Shown piece by piece: positions 46,083-54,868 of a stretch of DNA of 64,000 nt. Position numbers and translations under genes: made by a program. Below the pieces are notes generated by a model, which searched no databases, was not told the origin of the DNA, and worked only from the letters and a program-made list of their open reading frames with translations. This DNA is from Massilia sp. CF038. GTDB taxonomy: Bacteria > Pseudomonadota > Gammaproteobacteria > Burkholderiales > Burkholderiaceae_D. The DNA is taken from contig NZ_FQWU01000003.1 in assembly GCF_900129765.1 (NCBI RefSeq), positions 1-64,000 of the forward strand. Reading direction: 5' to 3'. Position 1 is the stretch's first letter; every line of letters starts with the position of its first letter.

Positions 46083-47627
46083 TCAGGCAGCCAGCCGGAA
46101 ACCCTCGGCATCGGGTTCATCGCAGCCCACCGCTTCCGGCAGCAGGGTTTTAAGGCGGTACAGCCGCTGCCGGTAATTGCCTTCTGGCCCGCCGGGGCCA
46201 CTGTCGATCCCGGCAAACTGGCGCAAGGCCTCGTCGATGGCGGCCCGTTCGGCTTCGCTGGCCACGGTAACCAGGCGCCGCTTGCTGCGGCCGTAGCTGG
46301 CGCGAATATCAATCACCAGGCAATGCCCCTGATCGGCGCTGCGCACGTCGAGCAGCAGGGCTTCGGCCCGGCTCAGCCCGAACACGGCGGCCAGCTGCAG
46401 CCTTGCGCCCAGCAAGGGCTGGCGTGCAGCGATGCTGGCGTGGGCGCCGGCAGCGAGCAAGCCAAAGGCCGACGCGCTCTGGCGCGGCGCGATTTTCTGC
46501 AAGCTGGCCGCGGCCTCGGAACAACCCTGCTCGGCAGCCCTTTGCAGCCAGTAAATGGCACGCACATCATTGCTTTCGTGTTCGCGCCTGGCGCGCCAGG
46601 CATTGCTGCCACATTCAAGCTGGGCATCGCGATAACCCATTTCAGCGGCCCGCTCCAGATACGTCTGGGCATCGGCGATGTTGCGTTGGGAGAATTCCGG
46701 CTTGACGTAGATGCGCGACAGGGCGTACCAGGCTTCGGCCAGTCCCTGCTCGCCTGCCAGGCTGAGCCATCGGATGGCCTTTTTGAAGTTGGCCGAGCCG
46801 GCCCCGCCGGGGATCCGCTTGCCGTCGACCCGCATGCGTGCATGCCACAGCCCCACGGCCATTTGCGCGTGCGGTTCGTGTTCGGCGGCTGCCAGCAGGC
46901 GGTAGCGCTCGATGTCGTCCGGCGCGCCAGCGGTATGCTCGAGCGCCTGAGCGCAGCGCGACAGCAGTACCGCGTCGGCCGGCGTCAGCGCGGCCGGCGC
47001 GTGGGCGCCGTACTGGGCGCTGGGCGCCGGCGCCAGCGCGCGCGCCTGCGGCAAGGCCAGGGCCAGATACGCGGCCCAGTCACCCTGGGCCCACAGCTGG
47101 TCGCGCTCGGACACCTGTTCTGGCGCAGCCGGGGCCGCTGGCGCCACGGGCCGGGCGGCACTGGCGCGGCCAGCCGCAGCGCCCGCCGCCGAAGCCGCGC
47201 CGCTGCCGGCATAGCGCGCATACAGGCACTGGGCTTCGACCACCCCGTCGCGGGCCGCCGCTTCGAGGGCGCGCAAGGCCTTGGCGCGGCGCGCCTGGTC
47301 GGGCGCCGCGCCATCGTTCTGTTCCAGCGTGAGGTGGGCCAGCACGATGCCGGCCCGCTGCACCCCGGCGTCATAAGCGTGTTCGTACCACTGGGCCAGG
47401 GGACGCGGGCTCTGGCGCGCCAGTTCGAGCGGAATATAGGTGCCGATCAGTTCGCATGCCTGGCCACAGCCTTGCTGGGCCGCGCGCTCGAGCCAGTGCA
47501 AGGCAGTGGGCAAGCTTTTGGGCAAGCCGGCGCTGCCATATAAATAGAGGCGCCCCAGTTCGAGCTGGGCGTGGGGCTGGCCGCCGCGCGCGCCACGGAT
47601 GAGTCCTAGTTCTTCACGATTTGCCAT
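46083..47627 (-). CDS. Sel1/TPR-repeat protein
   Basis: This 514-residue protein starts at 47627 (ATG after CGGGATACC); the frame is open 70 codons further but that part runs through intergenic sequence. Sel1-like repeats are evident, for example HAQLELGRLYLYGSAGLPKS, LHWLERAAQQGCGQA, EAWYALSRIYVKPEFSQRNI and IYWLQRAAEQGCSEA. There is no signal peptide. Such solenoids mediate protein contacts. The last 90 residues are not repeat-like. It lies between dapF and the porins, on the opposite strand. Confidence 0.88.
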   Translation of the reverse strand: MANREELGLIRGARGGQPHAQLELGRLYLYGSAGLPKSLPTALHWLERAAQQGCGQACELIGTYIPLELARQSPRPLAQWYEHAYDAGVQRAGIVLAHLTLEQNDGAAPDQARRAKALRALEAAARDGVVEAQCLYARYAGSGAASAAGAAAGRASAARPVAPAAPAAPEQVSERDQLWAQGDWAAYLALALPQARALAPAPSAQYGAHAPAALTPADAVLLSRCAQALEHTAGAPDDIERYRLLAAAEHEPHAQMAVGLWHARMRVDGKRIPGGAGSANFKKAIRWLSLAGEQGLAEAWYALSRIYVKPEFSQRNIADAQTYLERAAEMGYRDAQLECGSNAWRARREHESNDVRAIYWLQRAAEQGCSEAAASLQKIAPRQSASAFGLLAAGAHASIAARQPLLGARLQLAAVFGLSRAEALLLDVRSADQGHCLVIDIRASYGRSKRRLVTVASEAERAAIDEALRQFAGIDSGPGGPEGNYRQRLYRLKTLLPEAVGCDEPDAEGFRLAA

Positions 47628-47878
47628 CGGTATCCCGTGCCTGATCCAGGTGGAGTTGCGACGCCGCGAGGCCGTCAAAGCGGGCCGCGACACTGGATTC
47701 CAGTCTACGACAGGGCAGGCAGGCGTTTGCGGCAAACAAGCGCTTCCTTGATTTTGAACAAACTCGCTGTCGATGTATTGGCTGTGCAGGAACAAAAACC
47801 CGCTTGTGCGCCGTTGAACCTGCCCCCTATGACGCACCGTTGCAGGAGTTTCAAAAATACAACAGGAGCAATAGTATT

Positions 47879-47910
47879 ATTGGATCAGATCCAATTCCTG
47901 CAGTCATAAT
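47879..47910 (+). promoter_or_regulatory. Candidate promoter with palindromic operator of porin 1
   Basis: The gene-free stretch 47628-47993 contains a perfect 8+1+8 palindrome ATTGGATCAGATCCAAT (47879-47895) directly followed by CATAAT (47905-47910), a good -10 box about 80 bases before the porin start. The palindrome covers the expected -35 region, which is a usual place for a regulator. Nothing else is recognisable in this stretch. Confidence 0.45.
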
Positions 47911-47993
47911 CGGTTGGACCGGTCAGCAGTTCAGGAGACACCGGCAGCTTGCCAAAACCTACTCGAACGTCTCACTTTACAAGGACGCGATTC

Positions 47994-49055
47994 ATGAAAA
48001 AATCCCTGTTGGCCATTGCCCTGCTGGGCGCCTACGCCGGCGGCGCGCACGCGCAATCTTCCGTTGTCATTTACGGCAACGTGGACGCGGGCCTGATCAA
48101 GCGCACCGACCAGACCCTGAACATCGGCAAACGTGCCAACAATACCCTGGGCTTCAAGGGTAGCGAAGACCTGGGCAACAATCTGAAGGCGATCTTCCAG
48201 CTCGAGATTCGCTACGAGCCCGATACCGGCACCCTCGAGCAAGGCGCGGGCGGGATCCAGCGCCCCTTGTTCCAGGGCCAGAGCCGGGTCGGCCTGACGG
48301 GGGGCTTCGGGACCTTCCGCATCGGGCGTGGCCTGACCGCGTTCCAGGAGTCGAGCATCGCGTTCGAGCCCTTCCATGGCATTCCTTCGCCGTCGGGCTT
48401 CCAGACCGATCTGACCGTGGCCGGGTATACCTCCGATCCGCTCGGTCTGCCAGGCAATTCCACCAACCGTTTCTCGAATGCGGTGTTCTACAACACCCCT
48501 GAATATGCTGGCTGGCAGCTCAACGCCACGGTGGCCACCAAGGAAGCCAATGGCGCCGCCGCGCTGGTCGGCACCGGCACCACCGCCCTGCCCCAGTACC
48601 CGGCCGGCTCGGCCGCCTCGGCCAACCCCTTCTCCATTTCGGCCACCTACAAGCAGGGCAGGATCGGGCTGATGCTGGCGCACGAGGAAAACGCCGTCGA
48701 GAGCAAAGTCAGCTCGGTGGCCGGTTATGTGATGGCCTTGCCTGAAACCAAACTGATGGTGTCGTACCAGGTGCAGGATCAGTCGCATACCAAGCTGATC
48801 AACACTGACACCAAGGCCTGGGTGCTGGGTGCCAACCACACCATTGGCGCCAGCAAGCTGATTGCCGGCTATGGCCAGAAACAGGTCGACGGCGCCAACA
48901 AGGTCAAGCAGCTGTCGCTGGGCTACGAATACAGCTTGTCCAAGCGCACCTATATTTATGCCGACATCTCGAACAAGAAAGGGGCTCCAGCCATTGCCCC
49001 CAGCACCAATACCAGCATCAACTTCTATTCGCTGGGCGTGAACCACTCGTTCTGA
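47994..49055 (+). CDS. Outer-membrane porin 1 (trimeric, Gram-negative porin family)
   Basis: This 353-residue protein has the signal peptide MKKSLLAIALLGAYAGGAHA and the porin start QSSVVIYGNVDAGLIKRTD, then FKGSEDLGNNLKAIFQLE, FRIGRGLTAFQES and the end LGVNHSF with terminal Phe. These are the markers of betaproteobacterial OmpC-like porins with 16 strands. AAGGA lies 9 bases before the ATG. It forms passive diffusion channels. Confidence 0.93.
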   Translation: MKKSLLAIALLGAYAGGAHAQSSVVIYGNVDAGLIKRTDQTLNIGKRANNTLGFKGSEDLGNNLKAIFQLEIRYEPDTGTLEQGAGGIQRPLFQGQSRVGLTGGFGTFRIGRGLTAFQESSIAFEPFHGIPSPSGFQTDLTVAGYTSDPLGLPGNSTNRFSNAVFYNTPEYAGWQLNATVATKEANGAAALVGTGTTALPQYPAGSAASANPFSISATYKQGRIGLMLAHEENAVESKVSSVAGYVMALPETKLMVSYQVQDQSHTKLINTDTKAWVLGANHTIGASKLIAGYGQKQVDGANKVKQLSLGYEYSLSKRTYIYADISNKKGAPAIAPSTNTSINFYSLGVNHSF

Positions 49056-49074
49056 TCCTTACCCCAGCCATCGA

Positions 49075-49107
49075 GGGCGAAGCCGGGTTTTCCCGCCTTC
49101 GCCCTTT
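49075..49107 (+). terminator. Probable terminator of porin 1
   Basis: The stem GGGCGAAG-C-CGGG and its complement enclose TTTT and are followed by only TTT, 20 bases beyond the stop. The hairpin is strong but the T-run is short. Confidence 0.55.
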
Positions 49108-49137
49108 GCCATTGAGAACGTATGCATGAGCCGTCGC

Positions 49138-49161
49138 GACACAATTGCAACGCTTTGTGTC
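49138..49161. promoter_or_regulatory. Inverted repeat upstream of porin 2
   Basis: GACACAA, a 10-base centre and TTGTGTC form an inverted repeat 127 bases before the porin 2 start. It could be a regulator site. The exact promoter was not identified in 49162-49287. Confidence 0.3.
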
Positions 49162-49287
49162 ATTTTCGCAACCGCACGCGCGCACAGCGCCCCGCCACCT
49201 GTACAAGGATGGTGATCGATGGCATATTGGTTAAAAGCGAATTAGTACGCACGTTCGTTTTTACATAAATTTAATTTCGGAGACGCA

Positions 49288-50559
49288 ATGAAAACAAAAT
49301 TAATCGCTGGTGTAATCGCTTCCTGTTTCGCCGCCCCGGTCATGGCCCAATCGAGCGTCCAGATCTACGGTATTGCTGACGCCGCCATCATGAAAACCCA
49401 GGGCGAAAAAGCCAAGCTGGTCAGCGGTGGTGCTGACGGTTCGCGTATCGGCTTCAAGGGCACGGAAGACATCGGCGGTGGTTACAAGGCGATCTTCAAC
49501 CTGGAAGCGCGCGTCGAACTCGACACCGGTAGCCAGACCCCTTCCCTGATTCACAACAACGACGGCCTGTACCTGATGCGCGGCCTGGGCAGCCTGCCAC
49601 CAACCATCCAGGCTGGTCTGCAAGCACAGCTGCGCCAGTTCGGCGTGGCCGCTGTCAACAGCGAAAAAGCCCTGTTCGACCGTACCGCCATGGTCGGCCT
49701 GGTGACGCCGGTCGGCGCTATCCTGCTGGGCCGCATGTACACCCCTGGCTATGAAGTGTTTGCTGCATCCGACACGTTCGAAAACGGCACCCCTGGCGCA
49801 TGGGGCGGCATCACCGGCGGCACCGCCGGCTTCACCGCACTGGGCGCGGACATCCGTTCGGCGAAATCGATCCAGTACCGCGTCGCGACCCCGTCGGGTC
49901 TGGGCGGTTCGGCCATGTACGGCTTCAAGAATTCCGGTTACCTGGGCCGCTACAACAAGTTCTGGGGCGCTGCGCTGACCTACAAGGCCAACGGTTTCGA
50001 CGTTGGTATCGCGCACAACCAGGGTTACGACCAGACCGACCAGAAATCGCTGACCACCTCGACCATCGGCGGCTCGTACACCTGGGGCGACTTCAAGTTC
50101 TTCGCTGGCTACCACGACCAGAAGAACGAACACTCGGCCCTGCTGCGCGACTACATCGCCGCCTGGGATACCTCGATTGCGCCATCGCTGGCACCACTGG
50201 GCGCGCCAACGGCCACCGCCCTGCGTACTGTGTTCGTCACCAACATGGCGCGTAACACCCAGATCGATGCCAACAGCGCGCAGATCGGTTTGCACTACAA
50301 GATCGGCGCTGGCCGCCTGATGGCATCGTGGGCACGTCAGAATGACCGCACCACGTCCAACAGCGATGCCACCCTGATGGCAGTCGGTTACGACTACAAC
50401 CTGTCCAAGCGCACCGATATCTACACCGTGTTTGCCAACATCCAGAACCAGAATGATGGCCAGTACACCCCGGGTTCGGCCGGTTCGCCAGGCGGCTTCA
50501 CCAAGGTGCCAGGCGAAGACAGCCGCGCACTGCAGGTTGGCATTCGCCACCGCTTCTGA
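49288..50559 (+). CDS. Outer-membrane porin 2 (trimeric, Gram-negative porin family)
   Basis: This 423-residue protein has the signal peptide MKTKLIAGVIASCFAAPVMA, then QSSVQIYGIADAAIMKTQGE, RIGFKGTEDIGGGYKAIFNLE, LGRMYTPGYEVF and the end QVGIRHRF. It is about 70 residues longer than porin 1, with extra material in the loops after residues 85 and 160, so channel selectivity may differ. CGGAGACGCA precedes the ATG. A clear terminator follows at 50583. Confidence 0.94.
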   Translation: MKTKLIAGVIASCFAAPVMAQSSVQIYGIADAAIMKTQGEKAKLVSGGADGSRIGFKGTEDIGGGYKAIFNLEARVELDTGSQTPSLIHNNDGLYLMRGLGSLPPTIQAGLQAQLRQFGVAAVNSEKALFDRTAMVGLVTPVGAILLGRMYTPGYEVFAASDTFENGTPGAWGGITGGTAGFTALGADIRSAKSIQYRVATPSGLGGSAMYGFKNSGYLGRYNKFWGAALTYKANGFDVGIAHNQGYDQTDQKSLTTSTIGGSYTWGDFKFFAGYHDQKNEHSALLRDYIAAWDTSIAPSLAPLGAPTATALRTVFVTNMARNTQIDANSAQIGLHYKIGAGRLMASWARQNDRTTSNSDATLMAVGYDYNLSKRTDIYTVFANIQNQNDGQYTPGSAGSPGGFTKVPGEDSRALQVGIRHRF

Positions 50560-50582
50560 TCCACGGCGCGATCGCGCTGCAT

Positions 50583-50609
50583 AAAAAGACGCCTGCGGGC
50601 GTCTTTTTT
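50583..50609 (+). terminator. Intrinsic terminator of porin 2
   Basis: The stem AAAAGACGCC/GGGCGTCTTTT with a 3-base loop is followed by a T-run, 24 bases beyond the stop. Confidence 0.9.
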
Positions 50610-50664
50610 CATGGGCGGCCCGGTCCGCTCGGTTAGAATTGCGCTACCCACACTGAATGACTCC

Positions 50665-51336
50665 ATGACTGACATGACCGACCCGCTGGACTCCACTGCC
50701 GTCGCCGCCTGGCTGGCCGACAATCCGAACTTCTTCGCTGAACACGCCGGCCTGCTGGGCCAGGTTCGCCTGTCCAGTCCGCTGACCGGCAAGGCCGTGT
50801 CGCTGCAGGAACGCCAGATGGAAGTGATGCGTGACAAATACAAGGCGCTGGAACTGCGCATGGCCGAGCTGATTCATCTGGCCCAGGACAACGCCGCCAT
50901 TGCCAACAAATTCCACGCCTGGACCCAGGGCTTGCTGGCCGCGCGGCGCGATGCCGACCGCCCCAGCGCCGTGGCCGACGGCTTGCGTACCGGCTTTGCC
51001 GTGCCCCAGGTCACGCTGCGCCTGTGGGATGTGGACCCGATCTACAGCGACGCCTGGTTTGTCGAAGGCGTGTCCGACGATGCCCGCATTTTTGCCAACA
51101 GCCTGCTCACGCCTTACTGCGGCAGCAACCACGACTTCGAAGCGGTGCGCTGGCTGGGCGACGCCGCCGCCGTGCAATCGACCGTGATCCTGCCGCTGCG
51201 CGCCGGCGGCGTGGCCTTCGGCTTGCTGATCATGGGTTCGCCCGACCCCGAGCGCTTCTCGGCCCACATGGCCACCGACTTCCTGATCCACATTGGCGAA
51301 ACCGCCAGCGCGGCCCTGGCCGCCTTGCGCGCCTGA
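50665..51336 (+). CDS. DUF484 family protein
   Basis: This 223-residue protein shows the family start VAAWLADNPNFFAEHAGLLGQVRL, the SLQERQMEVMRDKYKALE helix and a C-terminal GAF-like domain (STVILPLRAGGVAFGLLIMGSPDPERFS). The function is unknown; it is conserved next to xerC in E. coli and others. ATG at 50665 or 50674 could be used. xerC begins 5 bases behind its stop. Confidence 0.9.
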   Translation: MTDMTDPLDSTAVAAWLADNPNFFAEHAGLLGQVRLSSPLTGKAVSLQERQMEVMRDKYKALELRMAELIHLAQDNAAIANKFHAWTQGLLAARRDADRPSAVADGLRTGFAVPQVTLRLWDVDPIYSDAWFVEGVSDDARIFANSLLTPYCGSNHDFEAVRWLGDAAAVQSTVILPLRAGGVAFGLLIMGSPDPERFSAHMATDFLIHIGETASAALAALRA

Positions 51337-51341
51337 TCCCC

Positions 51342-52286
51342 ATGGACGGCCAGGCCCGCGTGGACGACGACTGGGTCGCGCGCTACCTGGCCCAGCTGGA
51401 GACCCAGCGCAAACTCTCGGCCCACACGGTCCAGGCCTACCGCCGCGATCTGGCCCAGCTGACCACCCTGCTCGACGGCACCGCCTGGCAAGACGTGGTG
51501 CATGCCGATGTGCGCCGCCTGGCGGCCAAACTGCACGCGCGCGCGCTCGATCCGCGCTCGATCGCGCGCAAGCTGTCGAGCTGGCGCGGCTTTTTCCACT
51601 GGCTGGCGCGGCACCTGCCCCTGGCAGCCAATCCGGTGGAAGGGGTGCGTGCGCCCAAGCGGGCCAAGACCCTGCCCAAGGCCCTGTCGGTGGACGACGC
51701 GGTGCACCTGGTGGCGCCGCCCGCGCAGGCCACCGCCGGCATGGAGCCCCCGGCCCTGTGCGACCGCGCCATGTTTGAATTGCTGTATTCCAGCGGCTTG
51801 CGGGTGTCGGAGCTGGCTGGCCTGGACCTGCACTACAGCCCGGCCGCACTGGGCTGGGTCGACGCCGACAGCGCTGAAGTCACGGTGACCGGCAAGGGCG
51901 CCAAGATGCGCAAGGTGCCGGTCGGGCGCCATGCCCTGGAGGCGCTGGCCGCCTGGCTGACCGTACGCGAAGCGCCGCGCGACGGCAGCAATGCCCTGTT
52001 TTTATCCAGCCGCGGCAGCCGGATTTCACCGCGCGTGGTGCAACTGCGCCTGAAGGCGCACGCGCTGCGCGCCGGCACCACGGTCGACGTGCATCCGCAC
52101 GTGCTGCGCCATTCGTTTGCCTCGCACGTGCTGCAATCGTCAGGCGACTTGCGCGCCGTGCAGGACATGCTGGGTCACGCCAGCATTGCCTCGACCCAGG
52201 TGTACACCGCCCTCGACTTCCAGCACCTGGCTGCCGTGTATGACAAGGCCCATCCGCGCGCAGCAGCCAAAACAAAAAAGTCCTGA
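51342..52286 (+). CDS. xerC: Tyrosine recombinase XerC
   Basis: This 314-residue recombinase has all active-site residues: Arg154 (SSGLRVSEL), Lys185 (TGKGAKMRK), His253 and Arg256 (HPHVLRHSFASH), His279 (LGHAS) and Tyr288 (STQVYTAL). With XerD it resolves chromosome dimers at dif. The position behind DUF484, its length and the full catalytic set identify the housekeeping XerC rather than a phage or integron integrase. Confidence 0.95.
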   Translation: MDGQARVDDDWVARYLAQLETQRKLSAHTVQAYRRDLAQLTTLLDGTAWQDVVHADVRRLAAKLHARALDPRSIARKLSSWRGFFHWLARHLPLAANPVEGVRAPKRAKTLPKALSVDDAVHLVAPPAQATAGMEPPALCDRAMFELLYSSGLRVSELAGLDLHYSPAALGWVDADSAEVTVTGKGAKMRKVPVGRHALEALAAWLTVREAPRDGSNALFLSSRGSRISPRVVQLRLKAHALRAGTTVDVHPHVLRHSFASHVLQSSGDLRAVQDMLGHASIASTQVYTALDFQHLAAVYDKAHPRAAAKTKKS

Positions 52287-52370
52287 TCCGTATCAAGCCG
52301 CAACCGGGTATTCGGAAGCCTGGCGCGAATTACGGCATAATCGCTCGATTCATTTGACGTCCCCAGCTTA

Positions 52371-53447
52371 ATGGAACCCATGGCACTCATTCCCAGCACC
52401 ATCCTCACCGGCTTTCTTGGCGCCGGCAAGACCACCCTCCTGAACCGGATTTTGCGCGAAGACCACGGCTTGAAAATCGCCGTCATCGAGAACGAATTCG
52501 GCCAGGAGAATATCGACAATGAAATCCTGGTCCAGGACAGCCGCGAGCAAATTGTCGAGATGAACAATGGCTGCATCTGCTGCACCGTGCGTGGCGACCT
52601 CATCGTGGCGCTCAGTTCGCTGGCGCAAAAGCGCGCCGCCGGCGAGCTCGATTTTGACCGCATCGTGATTGAAACGACCGGCCTGGCCAACCCGGGCCCG
52701 GTGGCCCAGACTTTTTTTGTGGACGAAGAAGTTGGCGCCCACTATCTGCTGGACGCCGTGGTCACCGTGGTCGACGCGCGCCACGCCATGGCCCAGCTGG
52801 ACGAGCACGAGGAAGCCCAGCGCCAGGTTGGCTTTGCCGACAAGCTGCTCATTTCCAAAACAGACCTGGTGGACGCGGCCAGCCTGGCCGAACTGAAGCT
52901 GCGCCTCAAGCGCATCAACCCGCGCGCGCCCATCAGCCAGGTGGACTTTGGCCACGCCCCGCTGACCGAGGTGCTGGACATTCGCGGCTTTAACCTGAAT
53001 GACAAGCTGGAAATCGACCCCGCCTTTTTAACCGCCGATGAAGCGCTTGACCACGACCACAACCATGGCCACGACCACGACGGCGAGCACGAACACGTGC
53101 ACACCGAGTTCTGCGACCACAGCAACGACCACCACCATGCCCACCACAGCGACGACATTGCCGCTTTCGTGTTCAAGAGTGAGCGTCCGTTCGACACCGC
53201 CAAGCTCGACGAGTTCCTTGGCAGCCTGGTCCAGGTGTTTGGCCCGCGCATGCTCCGTTACAAGGGCGTGCTCTTGATGGACGGGGCCGACCGCAAGGTG
53301 GTATTCCAGGGCGTGCACCAGATCATGGGCACCGATATCGGCGCCAAATGGGGCGAAAACGAAACACCGTGCAGCAAAATGGTCTTTATTGGCAAAAATT
53401 TACCGAAAGACGTCTTTATCCGCGGTTTGGAACAATGTTTGGTATAA
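52371..53447 (+). CDS. CobW/COG0523-family metal GTPase
   Basis: This protein of 358 residues (or 355 if the second ATG at 52380 is used) has Walker A GFLGAGKTTLL at residues 14-24, the metal-site motif CICC at 68-71 and the GTPase block IVIETTGLANPGPV. A His/Asp-rich stretch at about 222-262 has many His residues (DHDHNHGHDHDGEHEHVH and DHHHAHHSDD), typical of zinc-handling members such as YjiA and ZigA. A CATAAT box lies at about 52338. A Zur site was not recognised. It precedes dksA by 135 bases. Confidence 0.92.
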   Translation: MEPMALIPSTILTGFLGAGKTTLLNRILREDHGLKIAVIENEFGQENIDNEILVQDSREQIVEMNNGCICCTVRGDLIVALSSLAQKRAAGELDFDRIVIETTGLANPGPVAQTFFVDEEVGAHYLLDAVVTVVDARHAMAQLDEHEEAQRQVGFADKLLISKTDLVDAASLAELKLRLKRINPRAPISQVDFGHAPLTEVLDIRGFNLNDKLEIDPAFLTADEALDHDHNHGHDHDGEHEHVHTEFCDHSNDHHHAHHSDDIAAFVFKSERPFDTAKLDEFLGSLVQVFGPRMLRYKGVLLMDGADRKVVFQGVHQIMGTDIGAKWGENETPCSKMVFIGKNLPKDVFIRGLEQCLV

Positions 53448-53582
53448 ACTATCCCGGTTTTGTGATGCACGGTCGGACGCCGGCAAGGTCGGCATCCCAG
53501 ACGGCTCGCGTGCATTGCCTTTGTTTGACGACTGAATTGCCAACACGCCATAGCGGCGAGGGGAAGACATCGGGATGGCAAT

Positions 53583-54647
53583 ATGAAGGAAACCGTGACG
53601 AAGACCGTCAAGAAGACGGGCAAGGCGGGCGTGGTCAAAGCCGTTGCCGGCGCGCTGGCTAAAAAGATCGCGGGCGCATTGACGCCGGCAGTCAAGGCCA
53701 AGCCGGCAGCCAAACCAGCGGCCAAGGCGGCAGCGCGGCCCGCGCCCAAGCCAGCGCCGAAAAAAGCGGCCGCCGGCAGTAGCGCCAAAAGTGCGGCGGT
53801 CAAGGTGAAGGCAGCCGCCAAAGCGCCGGCCAAAACCGCGAGCAAGAGCGCCCCAACAAGCGTGCCGAAAAAAAGTGCAACAGCGGCAACGAAGGCAGCA
53901 AAAACGGTGACAGCCAAAGCAGTCACGAAGGTCGTCGCGAAGGCCGCCACGAAGGCGCCAGCCAAGGCGGCCCCAACGACGCAGGCCAAACCGGCCGCCA
54001 CAACAGCCAGGCCGGCAAGCAAGGCGGCGCCAAAAGCGGCCGCGGCGGTGCCTCGGACCAGCACGAAACAGACGGTGCAGCAGCAGGCCGTCAAGGTAAG
54101 CGAATCGGGTACGCGTGCCACCACAGACAAGGGTGGCAGCGCCGAGATAGCTGATAAAATGAAAACCTCTGTCGTATCGAAGGTAAGTGAAGTCATGACC
54201 AAAACAACGAAATCCACCCCCGCCGTTGCCACAGAAGGCCGCCTCCTGTCCGAAGAAGAAATTCGGGCCATGAACGAGAAGGACTATATGAACCCGGCCC
54301 AGCTGGCGTTCTTCAAGGCCCGCCTGCAGCAGCTGGAAAAAGACCTGCTGAAAAATGCCGGCGAAACCACCGAACACCTGCGCGAAACCGTGCTGGTCCC
54401 CGACCCGGCCGACCGCGCCACCATCGAAGAAGAACATGCGCTCGAACTGCGCACGCGCGACCGCGAGCGCAAGCTGCTCAAGAAGGTGCAACAGTCGATT
54501 GCCGCCATCGATGCGGGCGACTATGGCTGGTGCGAAGAGACAGGCGAACCCATCGGCATCCCGCGCCTGATCGCGCGTCCGACCGCCACGCTGTCGCTGG
54601 AAGCCCAGCAGCGGCGCGAACTGAAACAGAAACTGTACGGCGATTGA
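53583..54647 (+). CDS. dksA: RNA polymerase-binding protein DksA with long H1-like N-terminal extension
   Basis: This frame has 354 codons. Residues 205-354 are a complete DksA of 150 residues, with the coiled-coil tip acids in DPADRATIEEEH and the C-terminal globular domain. Of the four zinc cysteines only Cys317 remains (CEETG ... TLSLEA), as in several alpha- and betaproteobacterial DksA proteins. Residues 1-204 are almost only Ala, Lys, Pro, Thr and Val (PAAKPAAKAAARPAPKPAPK), like histone H1-type tails. The ATG at 54195 (residue 205) has AAGGTAAGTGA upstream, and TGATAAAAT about 40 bases before it resembles a -10 box, so a short DksA could be made as well. DksA with ppGpp controls rRNA and amino acid genes. 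Confidence 0.88.
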   Translation: MKETVTKTVKKTGKAGVVKAVAGALAKKIAGALTPAVKAKPAAKPAAKAAARPAPKPAPKKAAAGSSAKSAAVKVKAAAKAPAKTASKSAPTSVPKKSATAATKAAKTVTAKAVTKVVAKAATKAPAKAAPTTQAKPAATTARPASKAAPKAAAAVPRTSTKQTVQQQAVKVSESGTRATTDKGGSAEIADKMKTSVVSKVSEVMTKTTKSTPAVATEGRLLSEEEIRAMNEKDYMNPAQLAFFKARLQQLEKDLLKNAGETTEHLRETVLVPDPADRATIEEEHALELRTRDRERKLLKKVQQSIAAIDAGDYGWCEETGEPIGIPRLIARPTATLSLEAQQRRELKQKLYGD

Positions 54648-54670
54648 AGCAGCTCGTACACTGAGCGAGG

Positions 54671-54700
54671 AAAGCATGCGGCGCCGCCGCATGCTTTTTT
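54671..54700 (+). terminator. Intrinsic terminator of dksA
   Basis: The stem AAAGCATGCGGC/GCCGCATGCTTT with a 3-base loop runs into a run of six T. It lies 24 bases beyond the stop. Confidence 0.9.
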
Positions 54701-54868
54701 ATTTGGAAGCATGCATTCGTGCGAACGCAAAGTTTGCCCATCGGCTACACTAGCACCGTGGGCGGCGATGTGATCACGTGACTCTACACAGCAGGCATGC
54801 TACCGTGCTAAGGTGTCGACGGTGCGCATGGCGCATGGTCCAGCCGGGCGAACGAAACAGGGAACGAC

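Noticed and set aside
51342-52286. Mobile-element integrase
   Set aside because: Full-length XerC with a DUF484 neighbour and no flanking repeats or tRNA insertion site; it is the housekeeping recombinase.
54195-54647. Annotating dksA only from the internal ATG
   Set aside because: The internal start is plausible, but the upstream 204 codons are open, in frame and compositionally like real protein, so the long frame is reported with the short form noted.
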